Source: Candidatus Pelagibacterales bacterium
Lineage (GTDB): Bacteria; Pseudomonadota; Alphaproteobacteria; TMED109
NCBI GenBank assembly: GCA_002715505.1
Contig: PAZF01000015.1
Location: 1 to 45,888 of the forward strand
Length of the DNA: 45,888 nt
Direction: 5' to 3'
Shown: piece by piece, positions 16,471 through 24,746 of the stretch
How positions within the stretch are numbered: the first letter of the stretch is position 1
Layout of the letters: every line of letters begins with the position of its first letter
Program-made: the position numbers and the translations under genes
Notes under the pieces: generated by a model
What the model was told of the DNA's origin: nothing
What the model saw: only the letters and a program-made list of their open reading frames with translations
Databases searched by the model: none

Positions 16471-18351
16471 TTATTGACAAGACAAGCACTCCTCATAATC
16501 TGTAAAATTGTCTTGTGGTTTTTCATTTTCATTTATTTTTCCTTTTATAGGAACCTTAATATTTTCTTGAGTAACTACTTCTGCTCTTTGTAACGACATT
16601 GATCTCAAGTAGTAAAGACTCTTTATTCCTTTTTTCCATGCGGAAAAGTGAATGTTATGTAAATCCCTTTTATGTACATCAGGTTTCAAAAATATATTTA
16701 ACGATTGTGCCTGACATACATATGGAGTTCTATCTCCAGCAAGCTCTATAAGAAACCTCTGATCAATCTCAAAGGCTGTTTTGTAAACTGCTTTCTCTTG
16801 ATCGCTTAAAAATTCTAAATGTTGAACAGAACCATTCTTAACAGTAATTGATGACCAGATTTCATCAGTATCTTTTCCTTTTTCAGCAAGAAGTTTTTTA
16901 AGTTGAGGATTTTTAACATTAAAAGATCCTGATAAAGTTTTTTGGTTAAAACTGTTAGTAGCAATTGGTTCTACTCCCGGAGAGGAACCACCACAAATTA
17001 TTGAAATTGAAGCAGTAGGAGCAATAGCTATTTTATTAGAAAATCTCTCTTTTACTCCATAATCATTAGCGTCAGGACAAGCACCCTTTTTCTCTGCTAA
17101 TATTTTAGAAGCTTCGTCCGCTTTTTCTTTTATGTTTGTAAATATTTTTTTATTCCAAACTTTTGCCATCACTGATTCGAATGGAATTTTGTTTTTTTGT
17201 AAAAATGAATGAAATCCCATTACACCCAACCCAACACTTCTCTCTCTAAAAGCAGAATATTTTGCATTATTCATAGTTTCAGGAGCTCTTACTATAAAGT
17301 CTTCCATTACATTATCTAAAAACTTCATTATATCTAAAACAAATTCGGAGTTTTCATTCCATTGATCATATTTTTCTAAATTTAAGGAAGATAAGCAACA
17401 GACTGCTGTTCTCGTATTTCCTAAATGGTCTAAACCTGTTGGTAAAGTTATTTCACTACATAAATTAGACATTTTAACTTGTAAGCCTGCCATTTTATGA
17501 TGGTAAGGTATTGCATCATTAACTCTATCAATAAATAATAGGTATGGCTCACCGGTTTCTATTCTAGCTGTTAAAATTTTTATCCAAAGCGCCCTTGCCT
17601 TTGTAGTTTTTTGAATAGATCCATCTTTAGGGCTCTTTAAAGCCCAATTTTTATCTTCCTCAACTGCCCTCATAAAGTCATCCGATAAAACTACACCATG
17701 GTGAAGGTTTAGAGCCTTACGATTAGGATCGCCGCCAGTGGGCCTTCTGAGGTCTACAAATTCTTCAATTTCTGGATGCCAAACTGGAAGATAACATGCA
17801 GCAGACCCTCTTCTAAGACTACCCTGACTGATAGCAAGGGTTAAAGAATCCATAACTCTTATAAAAGGAACAACTCCTGATGTTTTACCAGCCTGACCTA
17901 CTTTTTCTCCTTGTCCTCTTAGATTTCCCCAATAAGAACCTATGCCACCCCCCTTAGAAGCTAGCCAAACATTTTCATTCCATAAATCTACAATACCATG
18001 CAAACTATCATTAGCTTCATTGAGAAAACATGAAATAGGAAGTCCTCTATTAGTACCACCATTTGATAAGATAGGTGTGGAGGGCATAAACCAATGTTTT
18101 GACATATAATTATAAATACGTTGTGCGTGACTATTATCATCTGAGAAATAACTAGCTACCCTAGCAAACATCCCTTGGTAGTCTTCATCTGGGAGGAGAT
18201 ATCTATCCTTAAGAGTAGATTTGCCAAATTCAGTTAACAAGGAATCTTTGCTAAGGTCTTTCTTTACACTCACACCTGGCTTAATTTGAACAACATTAAG
18301 TATGTCAGAGCTTTTAGTGTTATTATTGTTATATTTATATTTATTCAACAT
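16471..18351 (-). CDS. nrdA: Class Ia ribonucleotide reductase, alpha (catalytic) subunit
   Basis: A 626-residue catalytic subunit. Conserved cysteines are seen in LPISCFL, KMSNLCSEITLP and RTAVCCLSSLNLE, and a C-terminal CLSC pair probably shuttles reducing equivalents. There is only a short low-complexity N-terminus (NKYKYNNNNTKSS) before the catalytic barrel, so the roughly 90-residue ATP-cone that mediates dATP shut-off in E. coli NrdA seems missing. ATG at 18351 is preferred; a TTG at 18369 would add six residues. It is transcribed with nrdB and preceded by candidate NrdR boxes. It is divergent from the cobalamin adenosyltransferase gene. Confidence 0.94.
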   Translation of the reverse strand: MLNKYKYNNNNTKSSDILNVVQIKPGVSVKKDLSKDSLLTEFGKSTLKDRYLLPDEDYQGMFARVASYFSDDNSHAQRIYNYMSKHWFMPSTPILSNGGTNRGLPISCFLNEANDSLHGIVDLWNENVWLASKGGGIGSYWGNLRGQGEKVGQAGKTSGVVPFIRVMDSLTLAISQGSLRRGSAACYLPVWHPEIEEFVDLRRPTGGDPNRKALNLHHGVVLSDDFMRAVEEDKNWALKSPKDGSIQKTTKARALWIKILTARIETGEPYLLFIDRVNDAIPYHHKMAGLQVKMSNLCSEITLPTGLDHLGNTRTAVCCLSSLNLEKYDQWNENSEFVLDIMKFLDNVMEDFIVRAPETMNNAKYSAFRERSVGLGVMGFHSFLQKNKIPFESVMAKVWNKKIFTNIKEKADEASKILAEKKGACPDANDYGVKERFSNKIAIAPTASISIICGGSSPGVEPIATNSFNQKTLSGSFNVKNPQLKKLLAEKGKDTDEIWSSITVKNGSVQHLEFLSDQEKAVYKTAFEIDQRFLIELAGDRTPYVCQAQSLNIFLKPDVHKRDLHNIHFSAWKKGIKSLYYLRSMSLQRAEVVTQENIKVPIKGKINENEKPQDNFTDYEECLSCQ

Positions 18352-18394
18352 TTTATTTTTTATCCACAACTGTGTATAATAACATGGGGATAAG

Positions 18395-18439
18395 TTACTA
18401 TATATTGTAGTTTTTTTTTTTAATATCTAAATATTGCGT
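18395..18439 (-). promoter_or_regulatory. Candidate pair of NrdR boxes
   Basis: Two near-palindromic sites lie upstream of nrdA: CTATATATTG (18398-18407) and CTAAATATTG (18427-18436). Both match the core of the NrdR box (CWATATATWG), the first fully and the second with one mismatch. NrdR represses ribonucleotide reductase operons via paired boxes. The spacing here is 29 nt, slightly short of the usual roughly 31 nt, and the outer flanks match poorly, so this is a hypothesis. AT-richness raises the chance background. Confidence 0.45.
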
Positions 18440-18458
18440 ATATAATGCTTATAGTCAA
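18430..18458 (-). promoter_or_regulatory. nrdA: Possible sigma-70 promoter for nrdAB
   Basis: On the minus strand, TTGACT (18458-18453) is followed after 17 nt by AATATT (18435-18430). This gives an acceptable -35 and a weak -10. The -10 overlaps the distal candidate NrdR box and the other box would fall in the early leader, a sensible repressor layout. An A15 run (18463-18477 on plus) lies just upstream and could act as an UP-element-like tract. Confidence 0.35.
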
Positions 18459-18577
18459 TATTAAAAAAAAAAAAAAATCAATTATTTTTATTATTATAAG
18501 AACAAAAATAGAACAATGTCAATATATCTTAAAGCTTGCTTTTGCTTTTATTTATTCTTCTAATATAATATTTAATT

Positions 18578-19138
18578 ATGGTAAAAATAGATAAAGTTTA
18601 CACAAAAGGTGGAGATAAAGGTATTACATCGCTGGGGGATGGTACTCGAGTTTCCAAAACAGATAAAATTATAATTGCTTTAGCAAATTTAGAAGAATTA
18701 AATGCTAATTTAGGATTAGTTGTATGCAAAATTTCATCGCCTTATAAAAGCATAATTCAAAAAATACAGAATGATTTATTTGACTTAGGGGCAGATATTG
18801 TAACTCCATCAAACAAAAAGAATGTTTTAAGAATAGGTAAAGAATATACTATAAATTTAGAAAAAGAAATTGATGCAATTCTTTCTAATTTGCCAACTTT
18901 AAAGTCTTTTATACTGCCTGGAGGAACAGAAATTTCTTCAAGAATTCATTTAGCCAGAACTGTTTGTAGAAGATGCGAAATATCTATTTTAGAATTAAAC
19001 AAAAAAAAATATGTCAATACTGAAATATTAAAATACATTAATAGGTTATCTGATCTTTTATTTGTAATTGCAAGAAAACTAAATATATTAAATAATAAAG
19101 AAATTTTATGGAAGCCTGGTAAAAATTCAAAAAATTAA
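18578..19138 (+). CDS. Cob(I)alamin adenosyltransferase, PduO type
   Basis: A 186-residue ATP:cob(I)alamin adenosyltransferase that forms adenosylcobalamin in the cytosol. KVYTKGGDKGITSLGDGTRV is the N-terminal ATP-binding motif; FILPGGTE and ARTVCRRCE are the conserved C-terminal elements of the PduO/MMAB family. Length is normal. It is divergent from nrdA and 14 nt ahead of the M20 peptidase gene. The window's own ribonucleotide reductase is B12-independent, so the product must serve another enzyme such as methylmalonyl-CoA mutase, encoded elsewhere (inference). Confidence 0.93.
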   Translation: MVKIDKVYTKGGDKGITSLGDGTRVSKTDKIIIALANLEELNANLGLVVCKISSPYKSIIQKIQNDLFDLGADIVTPSNKKNVLRIGKEYTINLEKEIDAILSNLPTLKSFILPGGTEISSRIHLARTVCRRCEISILELNKKKYVNTEILKYINRLSDLLFVIARKLNILNNKEILWKPGKNSKN

Positions 19139-19152
19139 TTTGGAGTCTATAA

Positions 19153-20307
19153 ATGCCTATACAAAATAGAATTGCTAAGTTTCATGAGGAGATGAAATCG
19201 TGGAGACATCATTTTCATAAATTCCCTGAGTTAGCTTATAAGGAAATTAATACGTCAAAAAAAGTAGTAGATTTACTTAAAGAGTTTAAAGTTGATACTA
19301 TAAAAACCGGAATAGGAGGAACTGGGGTTGTTGCTACCTTAGAAAATGGAATTGGAAAATCAATAGGATTGAGAGCAGATATGGATGCTTTGCCTATTCC
19401 TGAAGAAAATACAAAACCGTATTGTTCTAAAAACTCTGGTATAATGCATGCTTGTGGACATGATGGACATACTACTATGTTACTAGGTGCCGCAAAATAT
19501 TTATCAGAAACAAGAAACTTTAAAGGAAAAGTAGTATTTATTTTTCAACCAGCTGAAGAAGGTTTTGCAGGAGCAAAAGCTATGATAGAAGATGGTTTAT
19601 TTAAAAAGTTTCCTGTAGACGAAATCTATGGAATGCATAATATGCCTAACCTAGAGTCTGGAGTCTTGGCAGTTCAAGAGGGACCAAGGCTAGCAGCCGC
19701 AGATAATTTTGAAGTTGAAATTGTAGGAAAGGGATCTCACGGGGCCATGCCTTCAAATTCAATAGATCCAATAGTGTGTGGGTCAGCAATAGTCCAAAAT
19801 CTTCAACATATAGTTTCTAGAAACTCAAATCCTAAAGAAACACTCGTAATTACTGTAGCGTCATTTATATCTGGTAAGGCCAATAATGTAATACCTAAAA
19901 CTGCAAAATTAAATGGTACGATACGGTATTATAATGAAAACATTGGAAAAATGGCAAAAAAAAGATTTTATGAAGTTATTAATAATACAAGTACAGCTTT
20001 TGGAGCTAAGTCGATAATTACATTCAAAAAAGGGTACCCTCCAACTGTAAATCATAAAGAACAAAGTGAGTTTGCTTATAACGTAGCTAAGAAAGTAAAT
20101 GGTAATAACTCTTCTAATATCCAAAGTCCCATGATGGGATCTGAAGACTTTTCTTACTTTCTTAAACAAGTACCGGGAGCTTTTGCTTGGATAGGAAATG
20201 GAAATTCGGCGTCACTTCATAACCCTAAATATGATTTTGATGATAATATACTTTGTACTGGAGCAAGTTTTTTAGCAACGTTAGCTGAAGATTATCTAAA
20301 TACATAA
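19153..20307 (+). CDS. M20 family metallo-amidohydrolase (hippurate hydrolase-like)
   Basis: A 384-residue zinc amidohydrolase of the M20D group (IAA-amino acid, hippurate and N-acyl amino acid hydrolases). Metal-site and fold motifs are seen in order: WRHHFHKFPELAYKE, GLRADMDALPI, HACGHDGHTTMLLGA, FQPAEEGFAGAKAMIEDG, MHNMP and MMGSEDFSYF. It has no signal peptide and is cytosolic. It follows the adenosyltransferase gene by 14 nt and is probably co-transcribed, though the two functions are not obviously linked. The substrate cannot be specified; cleavage of an N-acyl amino acid is most likely. Confidence 0.9.
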   Translation: MPIQNRIAKFHEEMKSWRHHFHKFPELAYKEINTSKKVVDLLKEFKVDTIKTGIGGTGVVATLENGIGKSIGLRADMDALPIPEENTKPYCSKNSGIMHACGHDGHTTMLLGAAKYLSETRNFKGKVVFIFQPAEEGFAGAKAMIEDGLFKKFPVDEIYGMHNMPNLESGVLAVQEGPRLAAADNFEVEIVGKGSHGAMPSNSIDPIVCGSAIVQNLQHIVSRNSNPKETLVITVASFISGKANNVIPKTAKLNGTIRYYNENIGKMAKKRFYEVINNTSTAFGAKSIITFKKGYPPTVNHKEQSEFAYNVAKKVNGNNSSNIQSPMMGSEDFSYFLKQVPGAFAWIGNGNSASLHNPKYDFDDNILCTGASFLATLAEDYLNT

Positions 20308-20436
20308 AGTAATTTTCTTGGCAAATTTTTCTACAATTTAAATTTTTTACAGTAAAAATTTTTAACAAAAAAATCTTTTTAATCATATTAAAAAAACTCT
20401 AGACATCACTGGTTATATCTTTATTATTTTTTTAGT

Positions 20437-20512
20437 GCCTAGGTAGCTCAGTTGGTAGAGCATGCGACTGAAAATCGCAGTGTCGGTGGTTCAATCCCAC
20501 CCCTGGGCACCA
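20437..20512 (+). tRNA. tRNA-Phe (GAA)
   Basis: Acceptor GCCTAGG (20437-20443) pairs with CCTGGGC (20502-20508) with one U-G wobble, then discriminator A and encoded CCA (20510-20512). The D-arm GCTCAGTTGGTAGAGC is complete and the anticodon loop CTGAAAA gives GAA. The T-arm is GGTGGTTCAATCCCACC. Length 76 nt. Confidence 0.96.
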
Positions 20513-20583
20513 CCATCTTTTAAAAACAATATAAGTCTAAAATCAAAGTGAAACTTATGAATGCATATTTTAACTTATAATAC

Positions 20584-22017
20584 TTAAAATTTAATTTTCC
20601 AAAATACTACAGGTAAAAAAGTAGCAATTAAAAAAGATAAAAATAGTAAAGATTGAGAAATAAAAACAGGAACATATTCAATTGGAAAAATAACTCCTAT
20701 TATTATAGATTTAGTGAAGTCAGGGCTTGGAAAAAAAAGAAGCCCTCCTATTAGCCCTGCTAAAATTGAAATAAAAATATTTCTCTCATCATTTGATTTT
20801 TTATAAAAACTAAAAAAAATACTTGCAACTGCAGCACAGCAAAATAAATCTGCCAGTAGGAATAAATACAAAATACTTAGTCCTTTTGATGCTACTGTAA
20901 AAGTTATAATAGATAATAATATTAAAATTATTTTTGAAAGTTTTAGATAATCTCCTTTGTATTTAATAACTTTATTACCATCCACTACTATGACACTCGA
21001 AATTGCATTAATTAGAGTATCTATACTACTTATAGTAAGAGAGATTCCTAAAAAAAATGTAAGTACCGATAAAAGTATAGTTTGGTTTTCTAATAGTAGA
21101 GTAAAAAAAGCTAAATCAGGAAAAATATTACTATTTTTGGATACTGCTATCAAACCCGTATATCCCAACAGAAATACTATGGGTATTATTATAATAAAAG
21201 AAATTATTAAGCTTTTTTTTAAAACGAGGCTGCTCTTGGCGGCATAAACTCTTTGCCAATTGCCTTGGTGAAAGAGATTAGTTGCGGCCACTGCAATAAA
21301 AAAAGTTAAGCCAGCTGTGAAGTTTGTAAAATTTTTTGCACTTAATAAGTCTGGCTTATTTTCTTTTATAAAACTAATACTAAAACTTGAAATGTTAAAA
21401 TAGAATAAAAATGAAAAGCTTATTAATAACAAAAAGAACAATATTAAAAATTGAATGTTGTCTGTAAAAATAGACACTCTTAACCCACCATATAATGTAT
21501 ATATTAAAGAGGTAGTAATTATTATAAAGGCTGAAATTGATAACTCTGTGCCAGATAAATATTTTATAAGAGTTGATACAGCTGTAACTTCTGCAATTAA
21601 AAAAATTGTCATATAAAAAATAGATAAACATAAAGTAAGCTTAAATAAGCTATTACCTAACTTAAGTTTTATTATTTCAGTTAAAGTTTTTCCCTCAGGA
21701 TATTTTTCTCTCAGTTTTTGCCCTAAATCTATCAAAACAAATAGAGGGAATGCAGCACCTAAAGAATATCCTATGACCGCTCCAATTCCTCCCCAAGTAG
21801 CGGCGGATGCAGGGCCGAATAAAACCCATGCTCCCAATGCAGAAGCAACTAAACTGGTAGTTAATGAAAAAGTACCTATTGATCTATTAGCTACTAAATA
21901 GTTATTTAACCCAGTAAATTTTTTTGAATAATAAATACCTACTAAAATAAAGAAAATACTTATTAACAAAGTAAGACTAATAGCAGAAAATTTGCTTATT
22001 ATATTTATAGATTCCAT
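20584..22017 (-). CDS. thiV: Sodium:solute symporter, thiamine-precursor transporter (ThiV-like)
   Basis: A 477-residue sodium:solute symporter family protein with about 13 hydrophobic helices. The N-terminal part has IGTFSLTTSLVASALGAW and AATWGGIGAVIGYSLG, typical of the family. The assignment to vitamin uptake rests on the TPP riboswitch directly in front of the start codon. In SAR11 a TPP-riboswitch-controlled SSS gene, thiV, was proposed to import the thiamine pyrimidine precursor HMP (established knowledge); this gene looks like the same arrangement. Thiamine itself is an alternative substrate. No thi biosynthesis genes are in the window. A GGG is present just before ATG but no full Shine-Dalgarno. 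Confidence 0.85.
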   Translation of the reverse strand: MESINIISKFSAISLTLLISIFFILVGIYYSKKFTGLNNYLVANRSIGTFSLTTSLVASALGAWVLFGPASAATWGGIGAVIGYSLGAAFPLFVLIDLGQKLREKYPEGKTLTEIIKLKLGNSLFKLTLCLSIFYMTIFLIAEVTAVSTLIKYLSGTELSISAFIIITTSLIYTLYGGLRVSIFTDNIQFLILFFLLLISFSFLFYFNISSFSISFIKENKPDLLSAKNFTNFTAGLTFFIAVAATNLFHQGNWQRVYAAKSSLVLKKSLIISFIIIIPIVFLLGYTGLIAVSKNSNIFPDLAFFTLLLENQTILLSVLTFFLGISLTISSIDTLINAISSVIVVDGNKVIKYKGDYLKLSKIILILLSIITFTVASKGLSILYLFLLADLFCCAAVASIFFSFYKKSNDERNIFISILAGLIGGLLFFPSPDFTKSIIIGVIFPIEYVPVFISQSLLFLSFLIATFLPVVFWKIKF

Positions 22018-22095
22018 TTTTTTTCCCTTTCTGAATTACCGGACAGGTTCTATGGGTATAATCTCAGCGTAAGCACCCCTCATATAAAATATACT
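22018..22095 (-). ncRNA. TPP riboswitch (THI element)
   Basis: Reading the minus strand, the aptamer core is present in order: GAGGGGTGC, then CGCTGAGATTATACCC, then GAACCTGTCCGGTAATTCAG, then AAAGGGAAA. These correspond to P2 (GGGG/ACCC), the CUGAGA pyrimidine-sensing loop, the ACCUG element and the AGGGA element of thiM-type riboswitches. The P4/P5 arm is shorter than usual. The closing helix P1 would pair a U-rich 5' strand with the A-run that runs into the ATG at 22017-22015, so ligand binding probably blocks translation start. No terminator hairpin fits in the gap. Confidence 0.9.
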
Positions 22096-22127
22096 AATTA
22101 GAAAAAAATAGAAATAGTTAAGTTAAA

Positions 22128-22418
22128 TTACTCACTAATTTCAATCAGCTTACAGCTAGCGTAATAATAAGTATTTTTATATTTATATGTTAGTAACTTA
22201 TTATTACCATCATCGTACACAAATTTAGGACTCCTTTGTTTTGTTTTTTTTCTTCTAATATCTTTAGCTAAATAATAATCGTGTGTTTTTATAATTTCTT
22301 TGTCACATGAGTCGTAAGTTTCGTGGGTTGAAATAATTTCATAATATGGAATGTTCTTTTTATATGAACCTTCTTGGATAAAAAAGCTAACAATAATAAG
22401 TATGTAAACTTGATTCAT
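22128..22418 (-). CDS. Small hypothetical secreted protein
   Basis: A 96-residue ORF. It starts with a short hydrophobic stretch (MNQVYILIIVSFFIQ) that could be a weak signal sequence, followed by a charged, tyrosine- and lysine-rich body with two cysteines (in TYDSCDKE and YYASCKLIE) that could form a disulfide. No family was recognised. It lies upstream of the riboswitch on the same strand and divergent from pqqA. The cysteine pair, hydrophobic N-terminus and lack of a better ORF on the other strand support a real gene, but only moderately. Confidence 0.5.
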   Translation of the reverse strand: MNQVYILIIVSFFIQEGSYKKNIPYYEIISTHETYDSCDKEIIKTHDYYLAKDIRRKKTKQRSPKFVYDDGNNKLLTYKYKNTYYYASCKLIEISE

Positions 22419-22594
22419 AAATAAATATATTATTATTAGAACATTATTATTGTTTTATTTAAACTAATTTTTGAGATTATATTTATAATATAAATCTTCT
22501 TCATTATTATAAGTTTTTATAATAGTGAATATAGATATTTATTTTAAAAAAATAAATTATTATTATATTATTATTAACTTAAAGGGAGAAAATT

Positions 22595-22669
22595 ATGTGG
22601 AAAACACCTGAAATTCGTGAAGTTGCTGTTGGACTAGAAATCAACTGTTACGCTTGCGCAGAGCTTTAA
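22595..22669 (+). CDS. pqqA: PQQ precursor peptide PqqA
   Basis: A 24-codon gene directly ahead of pqqB. PqqA is the ribosomal substrate whose Glu and Tyr side chains are cross-linked by PqqE to become PQQ. The peptide has the required E-x3-Y spacing (E15 and Y19, in VGLEINCYACAEL) and the normal N-terminal WxxPxxxE pattern. A strong GGGAG lies just upstream of ATG. Unusual features are cysteines C18 and C21 flanking the reactive tyrosine. The 54-nt gap to pqqB contains no recognisable gene. Confidence 0.93.
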   Translation: MWKTPEIREVAVGLEINCYACAEL

Positions 22670-22723
22670 GTTCTGAATAAAACATTGCTATGCTAGTTGT
22701 TCCTATAGATTTTATTTAGACAA

Positions 22724-23656
22724 ATGTTTATTAAAGTTTTAGGAGCGGCAGCTGGCGGTGGTTATCCTCAGTGGAACTGCAACCATCCAAATAGCAGGTT
22801 AGCAAGAACAAATAATAAAAATGCTTTAGCTAGAACTCAATCTTCGATTGCAGTTAGCGCAGACGGTAAAAAATGGTTTGTGTTTAATGCTTCCCCAGAT
22901 TTAAGGCAGCAAATTTGGAATAATCCTGAATTAATGCCATCTGAAAAAGATCCTTTACGCTACAGTCCTATAATGGGAGTAGTGTTAACCAACGCAGACG
23001 TAGATCATACCGCAGGATTGATAAACTTAAGAGAGTCACAGAAGTTTAGTTTATATGGAACTAATAGAGTCTTAGATGTAATCGGAAAAAATAGTATTTT
23101 TAATGTTCTCAATCCAAAGTTTGTAAACAGAATCCCCATAGAATTAGATAATACTTTTAAACTCATTGATACAGATAATAATTTTAGTGGTATTTCTATT
23201 AAACCTTTTGCTGTTCCAGGAAAAGTCGCATTATGGCTTGAAGATGAGAGCAAAGGTAAAAATTTTGGTTCTGTAGAGGAAGATACAATTGCTCTAGAGG
23301 TGAGTAATATTGAAAATAAAAAGTTTTTTTATATTCCAGCTTGTGCAAGTATACCAGATTGGCTTCTTGAGAAACTAAATAATAGTGAACTAGTTTTTTT
23401 TGATGGAACCCTATGGGAAGATGATGAAATGATTAAAGAAAATGTAGGAATTAAAACTGGAAAAAGGATGGGACACATTAGTATGTCTGGAGATGAAGGA
23501 TCAATTGAAATTTTTAAAAAAATTAAAGTTAAGAGAAAAATATTTATACACATTAATACAACTAATCCATCATTATTAGAGAATTCTAGTGAAAGAAAAA
23601 CAACTAAGGAAAATGGGTGGGAAATAGCATATGACTCTATGGAGATTAATTTATGA
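22724..23656 (+). CDS. pqqB: PQQ biosynthesis protein PqqB
   Basis: A 310-residue metallo-beta-lactamase-fold protein required for PQQ synthesis; it is thought to hydroxylate the tyrosine-derived part of the precursor. The N-terminus VLGAAAGGGYPQWNCNHPN is diagnostic, and TNADVDHTAGLINLRE holds the HxHxDH-equivalent metal motif in its PqqB form. Length matches the family. It is the second gene of the operon; its stop codon overlaps the start region of pqqC (ATGA). Confidence 0.96.
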   Translation: MFIKVLGAAAGGGYPQWNCNHPNSRLARTNNKNALARTQSSIAVSADGKKWFVFNASPDLRQQIWNNPELMPSEKDPLRYSPIMGVVLTNADVDHTAGLINLRESQKFSLYGTNRVLDVIGKNSIFNVLNPKFVNRIPIELDNTFKLIDTDNNFSGISIKPFAVPGKVALWLEDESKGKNFGSVEEDTIALEVSNIENKKFFYIPACASIPDWLLEKLNNSELVFFDGTLWEDDEMIKENVGIKTGKRMGHISMSGDEGSIEIFKKIKVKRKIFIHINTTNPSLLENSSERKTTKENGWEIAYDSMEINL

Positions 23657-24456
23657 TAATGCCTGCACCTTTTTATCCTAGCAAAGAAAATTCAAACAAA
23701 TCGGAACTACCAAAGTTATCTAGAGACCAATTTATAACAGCATTGACCGATTTGGGTAAGGTAAGATATCATAGTTTACATCCATTTCATAAATTATTGC
23801 ATAATGGGGAACTGTCGTTTGAGCAAGTTCAAGCATGGGCACTAAATAGATTTTATTATCAGTGGTCAATTCCTAGAAAAGACCTTACTTTAATGGCTAG
23901 AATCAATGATGTAAATTTAAGATTAGAATGGAGATCTAGAGTGATTGATCATGAAGGTGACATTGATGGAAGTGGCGGCATTAAAAGGTATTTGCAATTA
24001 TGCGAGACGCTCAAATTGGACTTGAGTTACGTTAAGTCTTGTGAAGGAATATTGCCTGGTACTAGATTTGCTGTAGATGCTTATGTAAACTTTGTACAAG
24101 AAAAATCCTTATTGGAAGGGATTGCTTCTTCATTAACAGAAATTTATGCGCCGGCTATTCACCAAGAAAGAATAAGTGGATTATCTAAACATTACGACTG
24201 GGCAAATGACTATGCTCTTGCCTACTTTAAAAAAAGAATTAATCAAGCTAGAAGAGACGTAGAATTTGGAAGAGAATGGGTAATAGATAATGCTTTAACT
24301 AGAAGTGACCAGGAAGCTGTATTAAATGCAGTAAAATTTAAAACTGAAGTTTTATGGGCACAATTAGATGCCTTGTACTATGCCTATGTAGATCCTGGAA
24401 ATATTCCACCAGGAGCTTTTGTTCCTGAAAACTTAAATAATAAAACTGATAAATGA
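23653..24456 (+). CDS. pqqC: PQQ synthase PqqC
   Basis: A 267-residue cofactor-free oxidase that carries out the final ring closure and eight-electron oxidation to PQQ. The all-helical family signature is clear: YHSLHPFHKLLHNGEL, NRFYYQWSIPRKD, RVIDHEGD, GGIKRYLQLCE, LPGTRFAVDAYVNF and SSLTEIYAPAIHQERI. The N-terminal extension of about 25 residues is unremarkable. The start overlaps the pqqB stop by 4 nt and its stop overlaps the pqqD start in the same way, showing translational coupling. Confidence 0.96.
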   Translation: MIMPAPFYPSKENSNKSELPKLSRDQFITALTDLGKVRYHSLHPFHKLLHNGELSFEQVQAWALNRFYYQWSIPRKDLTLMARINDVNLRLEWRSRVIDHEGDIDGSGGIKRYLQLCETLKLDLSYVKSCEGILPGTRFAVDAYVNFVQEKSLLEGIASSLTEIYAPAIHQERISGLSKHYDWANDYALAYFKKRINQARRDVEFGREWVIDNALTRSDQEAVLNAVKFKTEVLWAQLDALYYAYVDPGNIPPGAFVPENLNNKTDK

Positions 24457-24746
24457 ATAAATTAACCAAATTAGAGCTAAGCCATATTCCTAAGCTTCCT
24501 AGACACGCAAAACTGAGATTTGATGAGGCTAGAAAAAAATGGATAATTAATGCTCCTGAAAGAGTATTTGAATTAGATGAAATAGCAGCAGAAGTAATGC
24601 AACTTGTTAACGGAAATATATCTATTAATTCTATAGTAGATAGCTTACATAATAAATTTAAAGAAGCTTCTAGAGAACAAATTTCTAAGGACGTAATAAT
24701 AATGTTACAATCTTTAGCAGATAAAGGGTTTATTGTAAGTGAGTGA
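24453..24746 (+). CDS. pqqD: PqqA-binding chaperone PqqD
   Basis: A 97-residue RiPP-recognition-element protein that binds PqqA and presents it to PqqE. Conserved sequence is seen in PRHAKLRFDEARKKWIINAPERV, with the central portion ELDEIAAEVMQLVNG typical of the family. It overlaps pqqC by 4 nt and pqqE by 8 nt. Separate pqqD and pqqE genes (not fused) are the common arrangement. Confidence 0.95.
   Translation: MNKLTKLELSHIPKLPRHAKLRFDEARKKWIINAPERVFELDEIAAEVMQLVNGNISINSIVDSLHNKFKEASREQISKDVIIMLQSLADKGFIVSE

Noticed and set aside
20339-20361. A/T-only hairpin before tRNA-Phe (AAATTTTTTAC/GTAAAAATTT)
   Set aside because: Only AT pairs, expected by chance in this composition; not accepted as a terminator.
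22540-22580. ATT/TTA trinucleotide-like runs upstream of pqqA
   Set aside because: Low-complexity AT sequence, imperfect and short; no evidence of a functional repeat or CRISPR.
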